A stretch of 34,710 bases of DNA. It comes from an uncultured Gammaproteobacteria bacterium (lineage in GTDB: Bacteria > Pseudomonadota > Gammaproteobacteria > Xanthomonadales > Xanthomonadaceae). The translations under genes were made by a program, and so were the position numbers. The first letter of the stretch is position 1. The number at the start of each line of letters is the position of its first letter. The notes beneath the pieces are model-generated. The model was not told where the DNA came from. It was given only the letters and a program-made list of their open reading frames with translations, and ran no database searches. Shown piece by piece: positions 7,815 through 17,193 of this stretch. The DNA is taken from the NCBI GenBank assembly GCA_946885735.1, contig CAMPGW010000023.1:1-34710 (forward strand), written 5' to 3'.

Positions 7815-8783
7815 ATGCAGACCGACAGCACCCGCCTGGGCATCGTCATCGCCGCCTACAACGAATCGGCCGCCCTGCCGGCGATGCACGCGCGGCTGGC
7901 CGCGGTGCTCGACCGGATCGACCTGCCCGCGCAGGTCCTGTACGTGGATGACGGCAGCCGCGACGACACCTGGCCGGTGATGCTCGGGCTGGCCGCCGCC
8001 GACCCGCGGGTGCGCCTGCTGCGCCTGTCGCGGAACTTTGGCAAGGAACTCGCGCTCACCGCCGGCCTGGACCACGTGGACGCCGACGCGGTCGTGGTGC
8101 TCGACGCCGACGGCCAGGACCCGCCGGAGCTGCTGCCCGAGTTCGTCGCCCGCTGGCAGGAGGGCCATGACGTCGTCTACGGCACCCGCGCCACGCGCGA
8201 GGGCGAGAGCTGGCTCAAGAAGGCCACCGCACGCGCCTTCTACCGGGTGATGAACCGCGTCAGCGACACCGCCGTGCCCGCCGATACCGGCGACTTCCGC
8301 CTGATGTCGAGGCGGGTGGTCGAAGCCCTGCGCGGACTGCGCGAGCGCCAGCGCTTCATGAAAGGGCTCTTCGCCTGGGTCGGCTATCCGAGCACGTCCA
8401 TTGTCTACCGGCGCGAGGCGCGGATCGCCGGCCGCAGCAAGTTCAACTACTGGCGGTTATGGAACTTCGCCCTCGAGGGCATCACCGGGTTCTCGACCGC
8501 GCCGCTGCGGGTCGCCACCTACCTCGGGTTGGGCACGGCCTTGCTCGCGTTCGGATACGGATTGTGGATCGTCATCAAGACCCTGGCCTGGGGCGAATCG
8601 GTGCAGGGCTGGCCGAGCATGATGGCGGTGGTGCTCTTCCTCGGCGGCGTGCAATTGATGGCCCTGGGCGTGATCGGCGAATACCTGGGCCGCCTCTACC
8701 TGGAGGCCAAGCAGCGTCCTCTCTATCTGGTTCAGGAATGGCGCGGCGGCCAGGAGCGCGACCGGCCGCCGCAACCGGTCTAG
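7815..8783 (+). CDS. polyprenyl-phosphate glycosyltransferase (GT2, GtrB/ArnC-like)
   Basis: A 322-residue family-2 glycosyltransferase of the DPM1/GtrB type, which transfers a sugar from a nucleotide donor to undecaprenyl phosphate on the cytoplasmic side of the membrane. Seen in the sequence are YVDDGSRDDT (Asp45-Asp46, nucleotide binding), the DADGQDPPEL block with Asp97/Asp99 as the metal-binding DxD, and DTGDFRLMSRRV. Two C-terminal transmembrane helices follow at about residues 234-260 and 270-292, then a basic tail. The ATG at 7815 is 23 bp after mtgA and gives the canonical GIVIAAYNES start. A flippase or acceptor transferase is not encoded next to it. The attached sugar and final acceptor (LPS, protein or wall polymer) cannot be deduced. 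Confidence 0.9.
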   Translation: MQTDSTRLGIVIAAYNESAALPAMHARLAAVLDRIDLPAQVLYVDDGSRDDTWPVMLGLAAADPRVRLLRLSRNFGKELALTAGLDHVDADAVVVLDADGQDPPELLPEFVARWQEGHDVVYGTRATREGESWLKKATARAFYRVMNRVSDTAVPADTGDFRLMSRRVVEALRGLRERQRFMKGLFAWVGYPSTSIVYRREARIAGRSKFNYWRLWNFALEGITGFSTAPLRVATYLGLGTALLAFGYGLWIVIKTLAWGESVQGWPSMMAVVLFLGGVQLMALGVIGEYLGRLYLEAKQRPLYLVQEWRGGQERDRPPQPV

Positions 8784-8814
8784 ACTGGGCTACCGAGGCG
8801 ACGGGAGGCAGCGC

Positions 8815-9243
8815 ATGCGCAAGGTCAGCCAGATCCTGGAACGCAAGGGCGACCGCGTGGTCGCCGTCGATGCCGAGGCGCCGGTACTGGAAGCCATCCG
8901 GCAGATGGCCGAGCACCATATCGGCGCGGTGCTGGTGATGCGCGGCCAGGACCTGGTCGGCATCGCCAGCGAACGCGACTACGCGCGCAAGGTCATCCTG
9001 CAGGGCCGGTCTTCGGCCGACACCCCGGTATCGGCGATCATGAGCGCGCCGGTGACCTGCGTCGCGCCTCAGGAAACCGTGCCGCAGTGCATGGCCCTGA
9101 TGACCGAGCGCCACATCCGCCACCTGCCGGTCACCGAGAACGGGCGAGTCGTCGGGATCGTCTCCATCGGCGACCTGGTCAAGGACGTGATCGCCGACCA
9201 GGAGCAGGAGATCAGTTTCCTGCAGCAGTTCATCGCCAGTTAG
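8815..9243 (+). CDS. CBS-domain pair protein
   Basis: A 142-residue stand-alone protein made of two CBS motifs, about residues 10-60 and 74-130. The first includes APVLEAIRQMAEHHIGAVLV and GIASERDYARKV; the second includes MSAPVTCVAPQETVPQCMAL and HLPVTENGRVVGIVSIGDLV. Such pairs form a Bateman module that binds adenosine nucleotides (AMP, ATP, NADH or SAM) as an energy or redox sensor. There is no attached effector domain, so it would regulate a partner protein; the partner is unknown. The ATG at 8815 follows GGGAGG (8802-8807) at a good distance. The gene starts 31 bp after the glycosyltransferase stop. Confidence 0.92.
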   Translation: MRKVSQILERKGDRVVAVDAEAPVLEAIRQMAEHHIGAVLVMRGQDLVGIASERDYARKVILQGRSSADTPVSAIMSAPVTCVAPQETVPQCMALMTERHIRHLPVTENGRVVGIVSIGDLVKDVIADQEQEISFLQQFIAS

Positions 9244-9270
9244 GCGCGGTTCGCGCCGCGTCGGCGCCTA
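9241..9270. terminator. inverted repeat across two convergent stop codons
   Basis: TAGGCGC at 9241-9247 and GCGCCTA at 9264-9270 are perfect 7-bp inverted repeats. The TAG of the CBS gene (plus) and the TAG of the PAQR gene (minus) are the outer three bases of the two arms. The loop is also GC-rich. There is no T-run on either side, so it is not a classical intrinsic terminator; it could be a bidirectional hairpin that stops or stabilises the two convergent transcripts. Confidence 0.35.
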
Positions 9271-9921
9271 GGCGCCCACTGGCGCCGGAGCGAGCGTGTG
9301 CATCGCGACGGCCACGAAATGGCAGGCACTGCCGGCGAGCACGAAGCCGTGCCAGACCGCGTGCGCGTGGCGGCGGTGGCTCATGTAGAACGCGGTGCCG
9401 AGCGAATACGCCAGGCCGCCGGCCAGCAGCCAGGCCAGTTGCTCCATCGGCACGCGTTCCAGGAAGGGCTTGATCGCCACCAGCGCCATCCAGCCCATCG
9501 CCAGGTAGACCAGCGTGGACACGCGCTTGAAGCGGCCGGCGTGGAAGAGCTTGAACACCACGCCCGCCGCCGCCAGCGCCCACACCAGCGCGAACATCCA
9601 CCAGCCACCGCGGTCGCGCAGCGACACCAGCAGGAAAGGCGTGTAGGTGCCGGCGATCAGCACGTAGATCGCGCAGTGGTCGAACACCTTCATCCGCCGC
9701 TTGGTGGCCAGGTGCGGGATCGAGTGGTACAGGGTGGACGCCGCGTACAGCACCACCAGCGAGACGCCGAACACCAGCGCCCCGGCGAGCTGCCAGCCGC
9801 TGCCGCGCACCGCCACCAGGGTGACCAGGGCGACGCTGGCCACCAGTCCCAGCAGGAAGCCGGCGCCATGCGAGAGCGCGTTCCAGATCTCGACGCGCCA
9901 CTCGTGGTGATGCTCGTGCAT
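9268..9921 (-). CDS. trhA: hemolysin III / PAQR-family membrane protein (TrhA-like)
   Basis: A 217-residue, seven-helix membrane protein of the hemolysin III (TrhA/YqfA, PAQR) family. Family marks are visible: NALSHGAGFLLG in helix 1, STLYHSIPH after helix 2, KVFDHCAIYVLIAGTYTPF in helix 3, and HAVWHGFVLAGSACHF at the end. The His and Asp residues in these blocks correspond to the metal-binding set of PAQR proteins. Bacterial members have been linked to membrane-fluidity homeostasis; the older name 'hemolysin' does not prove lytic activity. The N-terminus MHEHHHEW is histidine-rich. The gene stands alone and converges on the CBS gene. The 59 bp upstream of it shows nothing specific. Confidence 0.92.
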   Translation of the reverse strand: MHEHHHEWRVEIWNALSHGAGFLLGLVASVALVTLVAVRGSGWQLAGALVFGVSLVVLYAASTLYHSIPHLATKRRMKVFDHCAIYVLIAGTYTPFLLVSLRDRGGWWMFALVWALAAAGVVFKLFHAGRFKRVSTLVYLAMGWMALVAIKPFLERVPMEQLAWLLAGGLAYSLGTAFYMSHRRHAHAVWHGFVLAGSACHFVAVAMHTLAPAPVGA

Positions 9922-9980
9922 TGCGGTCCTTGCGTCGCGGGCGGGCGCCTACTCTGGCCCGTTTGTACCGAGGCCGCCCT

Positions 9981-10934
9981 CTAATCCGTGGGGTGGGACT
10001 CGATGGATCGCGGCTCGGCGGGCCGGGACCACGCGGGCCGGACGATCTTGCCTTCTGCGATGGCGCGGCGGGTGAACCAGGCCGCGACGCCCACGCACAG
10101 CACCAGGGTCAGGATCGAGGCTTCCGCACCGAAGGCGCCGCCGCTCAGCAACTCCGGGCCCGAGGTGCGCGCCGTCAGCAAGCCGTCGATCTTCAGGCCC
10201 GACACGGGGATGCCCAGCAGTGGGCCCTGGGTGAAGTTCCAGGCCGCGTGCAGGCCCATCACGAACCACAGCGAGCGCGTCCAGACGTAGGCCATGCCGA
10301 GCAGCAGGCCGGCCTCCAGCGCGATGGCGATCGAACTCCAGAGGGTGGCATTGGGGTTTCCGTAGTGGCCCAGGCCGAACAGCAGCGACGAGATCCCGAG
10401 GGCGATCCAGGTGCCGAGGCCGCGTTCGACGATGCCGAGCAGCACGCCGCGCGCGACGATCTCCTCGGTGATGCCCGGCGCCAGGCCGAGCACGAACAGC
10501 GGCCCGAGCAGGGCGGCGTCGGCATTGATGCCGCCCTCCCAGCGCAGCACGCCGACGGCCGCCATCGCCAGCGCCGCCAGCACCAGGATCGCGGTGCCGA
10601 GGCCCCAGCCGGCGGCCGCGTGCGGCAGCAGCTTGCGCGCCGACAACTCGTCCACCTTGCGGCGCTGCACCAGGCGGATCGTCAGCCAGTAGGCGACCAG
10701 CAGCACCGCGATCGGCTTGAGCGCGCGCAGGAACACGTTGGGCGCCCCTTCGTTGACCGACTCCTGGAAGCCGATCGGGGGCAGCGGCAGCAGCAGGCGC
10801 AGCAGGTAGCCGAGCGCGGCGAACAGGGCCGCGAACACCAGGATGCTCCACAGCATCATCAGCACGCCATGCACGCCGGGCCGCCGCCAGGTGCGCACGA
10901 ACCAGTTGGGTTGCTCGTCGGCGATCGTGTTCAT
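9981..10934 (-). CDS. CPBP-family intramembrane metalloprotease
   Basis: A 317-residue polytopic membrane protein of the CPBP (Abi, Rce1-like) family. All three signature blocks are intact: EEIVAR with Glu157-Glu158 and Arg162, FGLGH with His190, and HAAWN with His229. These residues form the glutamate/histidine active site of Rce1-type proteases in the membrane. About eight hydrophobic segments can be seen, the first near residues 24-50 after a soluble N-terminus. The ATG at 10934 is 12 nt after the stop of the lipoprotein hydrolase and is preceded by GGAG at 8 nt, so the two form one operon. Bacterial members act in protein processing, bacteriocin self-immunity or unknown roles; which applies here is not shown. 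Confidence 0.93.
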   Translation of the reverse strand: MNTIADEQPNWFVRTWRRPGVHGVLMMLWSILVFAALFAALGYLLRLLLPLPPIGFQESVNEGAPNVFLRALKPIAVLLVAYWLTIRLVQRRKVDELSARKLLPHAAAGWGLGTAILVLAALAMAAVGVLRWEGGINADAALLGPLFVLGLAPGITEEIVARGVLLGIVERGLGTWIALGISSLLFGLGHYGNPNATLWSSIAIALEAGLLLGMAYVWTRSLWFVMGLHAAWNFTQGPLLGIPVSGLKIDGLLTARTSGPELLSGGAFGAEASILTLVLCVGVAAWFTRRAIAEGKIVRPAWSRPAEPRSIESHPTD

Positions 10935-10946
10935 CGTGCGCTCCGG

Positions 10947-12029
10947 TCAGAAGCGGCCCGCATCGACGTCCTGCAGGAAGTCGATCAAGCCGGTCATGTA
11001 GGTCTGCTGGTCGTCGTACATGGCCAGGTGGCTGCCGTCCGGGCAGTGCAGGTAGCGGCCGCGCGGGAACTGCCCGGCCATCCATTCCATGTGCTTGGGG
11101 TCCATCGTGTCGTGTGCCGCGCCGATCACCAGGGTCGGCACCTTGATCGACTTCAGGTCGGCGCTGCGGTCCCAGTGCTCGAGCTTGCCGCTGGCGCCCA
11201 TCTCGCTCGGGCCCTGCATCGGGATGTAGATGGCCTTGTTGATCGTGCCCATGCTGCGCATCACCTGCGGCGGCCACTCCTCCGGCGGAAGCCGCAGGAA
11301 ATGCTTCGCGTAGAAGCTCGGGAACAGCAGCTCTTCGTAGCGCGGGTTGGTGAAATCCTTGCGCGCCTCGATCGCCTGCACTTCCGCGAGCACGGCCGGA
11401 TCCATCGCCGGCATCAGCACCTCGCGGGCGTAGCGGTTGTAGGCCGGGATCGAGGACATCATGTTGGAGACCACCAGGCCCTTGAGCTGGTCCGGGTGCG
11501 CGAGCGCGTACTCGATCGCCAGCAGGCCGCCCCAACTCTGGCCGTACAGGTAGAAGTTGTCGGGACCCAGACCGAGCGCCTTTCGTACCTGCTCGACTTC
11601 GTCGACGAAGCGGTCCACTTCCCACAGCGACGGATCCTCCGGCTTGTCGCTGAAGGTCGAGCCGAGCTGGTCGTAGTAGTAGTACTCGATGCCCGCGCCG
11701 GGGAACCAGCTGTCGAAGGCGTTGAACGCCTGGTGGTCGGCGCCCGGCCCGCCGTGCAGCAGCAACACCTTGATGGTGGGGTTGTTGCCGACGCGCTTGG
11801 TCCAGACCCGGAATTCGCCCGCGGGCGTGGTGATGGGGATCATGCGCTCGCCGCCGGTGAGCACGTCCGCGCGGCCGGTGCGATCGAAATACGCGGGATG
11901 GGCGGCTCCTGACGCTGCCGCTGCCGCGGTTGGGTCGGCCGGTTTGGGCGCGGTGTCGGGAGACGCGGCGGGATCCGAGCGGCAGCCGGCCAGGGCCAGC
12001 GCAAGCAGCAATGGCAGCAGTCTAATCAT
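10947..12029 (-). CDS. proline iminopeptidase-like alpha/beta hydrolase (S33), lipoprotein
   Basis: A 360-residue S33-type hydrolase anchored as a lipoprotein: the signal peptide MIRLLPLLLALALAGC has lipobox LAGC with Cys16. A low-complexity Ala/Pro/Asp linker follows, then the catalytic domain. Seen are HGGPGADHQAF (oxyanion hole region), GQSWGG with Ser165, Asp307 in GAAHDTMDP and His334 in CPDGSHLAMYD, a complete triad with proline-iminopeptidase spacing. It would cleave N-terminal residues from short peptides, or related amides/esters, in the periplasm or at the outer membrane. Two ATG codons, 12035 and 12029, are possible; GGGGAGGG lies at a better distance (about 9 nt) from 12029, which was chosen. 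It is the first gene of an operon with the CPBP protease. Confidence 0.9.
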   Translation of the reverse strand: MIRLLPLLLALALAGCRSDPAASPDTAPKPADPTAAAAASGAAHPAYFDRTGRADVLTGGERMIPITTPAGEFRVWTKRVGNNPTIKVLLLHGGPGADHQAFNAFDSWFPGAGIEYYYYDQLGSTFSDKPEDPSLWEVDRFVDEVEQVRKALGLGPDNFYLYGQSWGGLLAIEYALAHPDQLKGLVVSNMMSSIPAYNRYAREVLMPAMDPAVLAEVQAIEARKDFTNPRYEELLFPSFYAKHFLRLPPEEWPPQVMRSMGTINKAIYIPMQGPSEMGASGKLEHWDRSADLKSIKVPTLVIGAAHDTMDPKHMEWMAGQFPRGRYLHCPDGSHLAMYDDQQTYMTGLIDFLQDVDAGRF

Positions 12030-12224
12030 CGGCATTTCCCTCCCCGGAAGCCTGCGCCGAGCATGGCAGAGCGTGACCGGGGCCGGCAACCTGGCACGGC
12101 CGGGTGCCCGGGCGGGACGAACGGCGCCCGGCGCGGCCGACGCGTCTGGCAGAATGCCCGCTGAACTTTTCCGGCCCCCCGCGGGTCGGAAGCCGCAATC
12201 GCCGTCCAAGCGCAAGGATTCCCG

Positions 12225-12998
12225 ATGAACCGTCCGCTCGTCCTGTCCCTCACCGCGGCCCTGGCCGTGGTCGCCGCCGTCGCCTTCGCCCAGCCGCGAC
12301 CGGCCGCACCCGCCGCCACGCCCGCCGGCGACGCCGCCCTGCGCGCGGCGATCCAGAAGGCGGTCCCGGGCGTGGTGATCGACAGCATCAAGCCCTCGAT
12401 CATCCCGGGCTATCGCGAAGTCGCCATCGGCGGCCGCATCGTCTACGTCAGCGCCGACGGCAAGTACCTGATCCAGGGCTCGCTGATGGAACTGGCCAGC
12501 CGCGACAACCTCACCATGGTCAGCGAAGGCGCGCTGCGCCGTGGCGTGCTCGACGCGGTGCCGCGCGAACGCCGCATCATCTTCTCGCCGGCCAAGCCCA
12601 AGTACCGGCTGACCGTGTTCACCGACATCGACTGCGGCTTCTGCCGCAAGATGCACACGCAGATCGCCGAGTACAACAAGGCCGGCATCTCGATCGAGTA
12701 TCTGTTCTTCCCGCGCGCCGGCGAGAACTCCGAGGCCTGGAACAAGGCCGTCAACGTCTGGTGCGCGCCGAACCGCCAGAAGGCGCTGACCGACGCCAAG
12801 GCCGACCGGCCCGTGCCGAAGAAGACCTGCAGCAACCCGATCGCCAAGGACTACGAGCTCGGCAAGCAGGTCGGCGTGGACGGCACCCCGGCCATCTACG
12901 GCCCGGACGGCACCCAGCTCGGCGGCTACCTGTCGCCGGCCGACATGCTGGCCAAGCTCAACCGCCAGGCGGCGCGCTCCGAGGTCGCGGCCAAGTAA
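12225..12998 (+). CDS. dsbC: thiol:disulfide interchange protein DsbC
   Basis: A 257-residue periplasmic disulfide isomerase/reductase. A Sec signal peptide ends at AFA (about residue 22). An N-terminal dimerisation domain (about 35-110) precedes a thioredoxin fold with the active site CGFC (Cys137, Cys140) in FTDIDCGFCRKMH and the cis-proline loop GVDGTPAI. A second cysteine pair (VWCAPN and KKTCSN) matches the structural disulfide of DsbC. Most DsbC enzymes have CGYC; Phe here is a conservative change. The protein would repair wrongly paired disulfides in exported proteins, including type II substrates. The ATG at 12225 is preceded by AAGGA. The 195-bp spacer to the divergent lipoprotein gene should contain promoters for both; a CAGAAT about 75 bp before the start is a possible -10. 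Confidence 0.93.
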   Translation: MNRPLVLSLTAALAVVAAVAFAQPRPAAPAATPAGDAALRAAIQKAVPGVVIDSIKPSIIPGYREVAIGGRIVYVSADGKYLIQGSLMELASRDNLTMVSEGALRRGVLDAVPRERRIIFSPAKPKYRLTVFTDIDCGFCRKMHTQIAEYNKAGISIEYLFFPRAGENSEAWNKAVNVWCAPNRQKALTDAKADRPVPKKTCSNPIAKDYELGKQVGVDGTPAIYGPDGTQLGGYLSPADMLAKLNRQAARSEVAAK

Positions 12999-13060
12999 GC
13001 CGGGGCGGCCCCTGCGGCGCTCCCGGTCGCCTGGCGCGGCGGCCGGGGGGCGGCTTCGTC

Positions 13061-13066
13061 TAGAAT
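13061..13066 (+). promoter_or_regulatory. possible -10 element of purL
   Basis: TAGAAT lies 32 bp before the purL ATG in the only A/T-containing part of the 99-bp spacer between dsbC and purL. It differs from TATAAT at one position. No good -35 is visible in the GC-rich sequence upstream. No PurR-like palindrome was recognised. Confidence 0.35.
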
Positions 13067-13097
13067 AGGCGTTCGCTTTCCACGGAAAACCGCGGAC

Positions 13098-16000
13098 ATG
13101 ATCGTCCTCGAGGGCCAGCCGGCCCTGTCGCCCTTCCGGGGCGACCGTCTGCAGTCCCGCCTGCGCCAGATCGTTCCCGAGCTACGCGTCACCGGTAGCT
13201 GGCACGTCTATTTCCTGCAGGCCGACCCGGCGGCCTCGCCCGACCTGGACGCCCTCGGGCGGATCCTCGAGGCCGGCGCAGGGCGCGCCGATGTTGCCGA
13301 AGGCGCGCAAAGCCGCTTCGTCACCCCGCGCCTGGGCACGGTGTCGCCCTGGGCGAGCAAGGCGACCGAGATACTGCGCGGCGCCGGTCATCCGGTGAAG
13401 CGCGTCGAGCGCGGCTTGCGTCTCGACCTGGTCGGCCTGCCGCCGGCGGACGACGCCCGCTGGCCGCGCCTGGCCGCGGTCCTGCACGACCCGATGACGC
13501 AAAGCCTGCTCGAAGACCGCGCGCAAGCCGGCGCGCTGTTCGAGGAATTGCCGGCCGGCGCACTCGAGCGCGTGCCATTGCCCGCGCTCGATGCCGCCAA
13601 TGCCAGGCTCGGGCTGGCCCTGTCGGGTGACGAACTCGATTACCTGCGCGAGCGCTACGGCGTTCTCGGGCGGTCGCCCTCGGATGCCGAACTGATGATG
13701 TTCGCGCAGGCCAACTCCGAACATTGCCGGCACAAGATCTTCAACGCCCGCTACAGCATCGACGGCGAGGCGCAGCCGCACTCGCTGTTCGGCATGATCC
13801 GCAATACCCACGCGGAGTCACCGCGCTTCACGCTCAGCGCGTACAAGGACAATGCCGCGGTCGTCGAGGGCTTCGCCTCGCAGCGCTTCCGCACCGCCGG
13901 TCCGGACGGCGAGTACCGGCACGAGGACGCGCAGGACGGCGCCTTCTGCATCAAGGTCGAGACGCACAACCACCCGACCGCCATCTCGCCCTTCCCGGGC
14001 GCCAGCACCGGCGCCGGCGGCGAGATCCGCGACGAGGGCGCCACCGGCCGCGGCGGCAAGCCCAAAGTTGGGCTCACCGGTTTCTCGGTCTCGCACCTGC
14101 GCATCCCGACGCTGCCTCAGCCCTGGGAAGCGCCGCGGTCCTTGAATCCGCGCATGGCTTCCGCGCTGGAGATCATGCTCGACGGCCCGCTCGGCGGCGC
14201 CGCCTTCAACAACGAATTCGGCCGGCCCAACCTGGCCGGCTACTTCCGCAGCTTCGAACTGCCCACCGGCGAGCCCGGCGTGGTGCGCGCCTACGACAAG
14301 CCGATCATGCTGGCGGGCGGCCTCGGCGCCATGGACCGCGGCCAGGTGCGCAAGCTGCCGCTGCGGCCGGGCGATGCGGTGATCGTGCTCGGCGGCCCGG
14401 CGATGCTGATCGGCCTGGGCGGCGGCGCGGCGTCGTCGGTGGCCTCGGGCCAGAGTTCGGAGGCGCTCGACTTCGCCTCCGTGCAGCGCGACAACCCGGA
14501 GATGGAGCGCCGCTGCCAGGAAGTGATCGACCGCTGCGTCGCGCTCGGCGAGGCCAATCCGATCCGCTTCATGCATGACGTCGGCGCGGGCGGACTGTCC
14601 AACGCCATTCCCGAGCTGCTGCACGACTCCGAGGTCGGAGGCGTGATCGACCTGGCGCGGGTCCCGAGCGTGGACCCGTCGCTGTCGCCGATGCAGTTGT
14701 GGTGCAACGAATCGCAGGAGCGTTACGTGCTCGGCGTCGCCAGCGCCGACCGGGCGGCCTTCGAGGCCACCTGTGCACGCGAGCGCTGTCCCTTCGCCGT
14801 GGTCGGCGTGGCCACCGCCGGGCAGGTGCTGCGCGTGGGCTACGGCACCTTGCGCGATCCGGATCCCGCGTCGCTGCCGGTGCCGGTGGACGACTTCGGC
14901 GAACTCGCCATCGACATGCCGATGGACCTGCTGTTCGGCAAGGCGCCGAAGATGCACCGCGACACCGCGATGCCCGCCGCGCCGCGCTGGCCGCGCCTGG
15001 ACACGGCCGGCATCGACCTGCGCGAGGCCGGGTTGCGCGTGCTCGCGCACCCGACCGTGGCTTCGAAGAATTTCCTGGTCACCATCGGCGACCGCACCGT
15101 CGGTGGACTCTGCGCGCGCGACCAGATGGTCGGGCCCTGGCAACTGCCGCTGGCCGATTGCGCAATCAGCCTGGCCGATTTCCGCGGCCATGCCGGCGAG
15201 GCGATGGCGATTGGCGAACGCACGCCGCTGGCGCTGATCGACGCCGCGGCGTCCGCGCGCATGGCGGTGGGCGAGGCGATCACCAACCTGGCCGCGGCGC
15301 CGGTGGTTTCGCTGGCGGAAGTGAAGCTGTCGGCCAACTGGATGGCCGCCGCCTCGCACCCGGGTGAAGACGCGCTGCTGTACGAGGCCGTGCGCGCCGT
15401 CGGCATGGAACTGTGCCCCGAACTGGACCTGTCGATCCCGGTCGGCAAGGACTCGCTGTCCATGCAGGCCGCCTGGAACGATGCGCAGGGCGTGCAGCGC
15501 TCGGTCTCGCCGGTCTCGCTGGTGGTCAGCGCCTTCGCCCGCGTGGCGGACGTGCGCGCCCACCTCACGCCGGTGCTATCGCGCGAAGTCGAGTCCGAGC
15601 TCTGGCTGATCGGCCTTGGCGCCGGCCAGCAGCGCCTCGGTGGCAGCGTGCTCGGCCAGTGCTACCACGGCTTCGGCAATGCCGCGCCCGACCTCGACGA
15701 GCCGCAGCGCCTGCGTTCGTTCTTCGAGTTGATCCAGGCCGCGCGCGCCGATGGCCTGTTGCTGGCCTACCACGATCGCTCCGATGGCGGCGCCTTCGCC
15801 GCGGCCTGCGAGATGGCCTTCGCTTCGCGCACGGGGTTGGAGCTCAACCTCGACGGCTGGGGCGAGAACGCGCTGGCCTGCCTGTTCAACGAGGAGCTCG
15901 GCGCGATCGTGCAGGTCGCCAACGAGGACCGCGCGGCCTTCGCCGACCTGGTCAACCGCCACGACCTGACCCATTGCGCGCAGCGCATCGGCCGCCCGGT

Positions 16001-16988
16001 CGCGTCGCCGACGATCCGCGTGGTCGCCGAGGGCGAGAGCCTGGCCGAGTGGGGCTGGCAGGAACTCTTCGACGCCTGGTGGTCGGTGACGCATGCGATG
16101 CAGGCCTTGCGCGACAACCCCGAGTGCGCCGACGAGGAGCGCAGCGCGCGCCGCGACTTCAACGCGCCGGGGCTGCTGGCGCTGCGCTTGCCGGCGCCGG
16201 CGCCGCCGCGCCTGTCCTCGCCCGCGCGGCCGCGGGTGGCGATCCTGCGCGAGCAGGGCGTCAACAGCCAGTACGAGATGGCCGCGGCCTTCGACCGTGC
16301 CGGTTTCACCGCGGTGGACGTGCACATGAGCGACCTGATCGCCGGCCGCCTGTCGCTCGACGGCTTCCGCGGCCTGGCGGCCTGCGGCGGCTTCAGCTAC
16401 GGCGACGTGCTCGGCGCCGGTCGCGGCTGGGCGACGTCGATCCTGGAGCGGCCGGCGCTGCGCGCGCTGTTCGCGGCCTTCTTCGCCCGTCCCGACACCT
16501 TCAGCCTCGGCATCTGCAACGGCTGCCAGATGTTCGCGCAGCTCAAGGACCTGATCCCCGGCGCCGAACATTGGCCGCGCTTCCTGCGCAATCGCAGCGA
16601 GCAGTTCGAGGCGCGGCTGAGCCTGGTGGAAGTGCTGGACTCACCCTCGTTGTTCTTCCAGGGCATGGCCGGCGCGCGTTTGCCGATCGCGGTTTCGCAC
16701 GGCGAGGGTCGTGCGAGCTTCGACGATCCCGCGCACGCGGGCTTGGCGAGGGTGACCCTGCGCTTCGTGGATGGCGACGGCGCGGTTGCCGAGCGCTATC
16801 CCGCCAATCCCAACGGTTCACCGGGCGGCATTACCGGCCTGACCAGCCTGGACGGACGCAGCACCTTGCTGATGCCGCATCCGGAGCGGGTGCACCGCAG
16901 TGCGCAGATGAGCTGGCATCCGGCGGAATGGGACGACGAGTCGCCGTGGATGCGCCTGTTCCACAACGCCCGGGCTTGGGTGGGCTGA
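13098..16988 (+). CDS. purL: phosphoribosylformylglycinamidine synthase, single-chain
   Basis: A 1296-residue single-chain FGAM synthase, which converts FGAR, glutamine and ATP to FGAM in purine synthesis. The length matches the proteobacterial large PurL (1295 in E. coli). The N-terminal and linker regions lead to [18 protein letters not shown], a hallmark of the synthetase active site. [20 protein letters not shown] and [15 protein letters not shown] mark the ATP/substrate region. The C-terminal glutaminase domain (about 1040-1296) has the nucleophile Cys1140 in GICNGCQMF, and His1261 and Glu1263 in MPHPER. All catalytic residues are present, so the enzyme should be functional. The gene stands alone, with dsbC upstream and a repeat/terminator region downstream. 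Confidence 0.98.
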   Translation: MIVLEGQPALSPFRGDRLQSRLRQIVPELRVTGSWHVYFLQADPAASPDLDALGRILEAGAGRADVAEGAQSRFVTPRLGTVSPWASKATEILRGAGHPVKRVERGLRLDLVGLPPADDARWPRLAAVLHDPMTQSLLEDRAQAGALFEELPAGALERVPLPALDAANARLGLALSGDELDYLRERYGVLGRSPSDAELMMFAQANSEHCRHKIFNARYSIDGEAQPHSLFGMIRNTHAESPRFTLSAYKDNAAVVEGFASQRFRTAGPDGEYRHEDAQDGAFCIKVETHNHPTAISPFPGASTGAGGEIRDEGATGRGGKPKVGLTGFSVSHLRIPTLPQPWEAPRSLNPRMASALEIMLDGPLGGAAFNNEFGRPNLAGYFRSFELPTGEPGVVRAYDKPIMLAGGLGAMDRGQVRKLPLRPGDAVIVLGGPAMLIGLGGGAASSVASGQSSEALDFASVQRDNPEMERRCQEVIDRCVALGEANPIRFMHDVGAGGLSNAIPELLHDSEVGGVIDLARVPSVDPSLSPMQLWCNESQERYVLGVASADRAAFEATCARERCPFAVVGVATAGQVLRVGYGTLRDPDPASLPVPVDDFGELAIDMPMDLLFGKAPKMHRDTAMPAAPRWPRLDTAGIDLREAGLRVLAHPTVASKNFLVTIGDRTVGGLCARDQMVGPWQLPLADCAISLADFRGHAGEAMAIGERTPLALIDAAASARMAVGEAITNLAAAPVVSLAEVKLSANWMAAASHPGEDALLYEAVRAVGMELCPELDLSIPVGKDSLSMQAAWNDAQGVQRSVSPVSLVVSAFARVADVRAHLTPVLSREVESELWLIGLGAGQQRLGGSVLGQCYHGFGNAAPDLDEPQRLRSFFELIQAARADGLLLAYHDRSDGGAFAAACEMAFASRTGLELNLDGWGENALACLFNEELGAIVQVANEDRAAFADLVNRHDLTHCAQRIGRPVASPTIRVVAEGESLAEWGWQELFDAWWSVTHAMQALRDNPECADEERSARRDFNAPGLLALRLPAPAPPRLSSPARPRVAILREQGVNSQYEMAAAFDRAGFTAVDVHMSDLIAGRLSLDGFRGLAACGGFSYGDVLGAGRGWATSILERPALRALFAAFFARPDTFSLGICNGCQMFAQLKDLIPGAEHWPRFLRNRSEQFEARLSLVEVLDSPSLFFQGMAGARLPIAVSHGEGRASFDDPAHAGLARVTLRFVDGDGAVAERYPANPNGSPGGITGLTSLDGRSTLLMPHPERVHRSAQMSWHPAEWDDESPWMRLFHNARAWVG

Positions 16989-17008
16989 AGGTCGTCGCGA
17001 AGCCCGGC

Positions 17009-17104
17009 TGCCGGTGGGGTTTGCGCCGGGACGCCGTGAATCCGTCCATGGAGGCTCCTCGGCGCCATCCATGGCGCCGACGCCCGGCGCAAACCCCACC
17101 GGCA
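17009..17104. repeat. palindromic intergenic element (REP/BIME-like)
   Basis: Between purL and the terminator is a nested palindrome. The outer arms, 17009-17030 and 17083-17104, are perfect 22-bp inverted repeats beginning TGCCGGTGGGG and ending CCCCACCGGCA. Within the 52-bp centre is a second perfect hairpin, 17060-17067 (CGGCGCCA) with 17072-17079 (TGGCGCCG) around the loop TCCA, plus the palindrome CCATGG at 17047-17052. No ORF is convincing here. The size (96 bp) and compound symmetry fit a REP/BIME or small MITE-type element that could be repeated elsewhere in the genome. No other copy was seen in this window. Confidence 0.7.
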
Positions 17105-17143
17105 TCCGTGCCCCTCGAATCTTCGCGTCTGGGTGAAAAAGAA

Positions 17144-17180
17144 AAGGCCCGGCCGCTTGCGCGGCCGGGCCTTGGTTTTT
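17144..17180. terminator. strong bidirectional intrinsic terminator
   Basis: A perfect 13-bp stem (17144-17156 AAGGCCCGGCCGC with 17161-17173) closes on the loop TTGC. On the plus strand it is followed by GG and TTTTT (17176-17180). On the minus strand it is followed by a T-run interrupted by one C (complement of the A-rich stretch 17136-17145). It therefore can end purL transcription from the left and transcription of the HYR gene from the right; that gene stops only 14 bp away. Confidence 0.93.
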
Positions 17181-17193
17181 GGTGCGTGCTGGC

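Noticed and set aside
17031..17082. Short open frames across the palindromic element
   Set aside because: They have no ribosome site or conserved look, and the sequence is explained by its inverted repeats.
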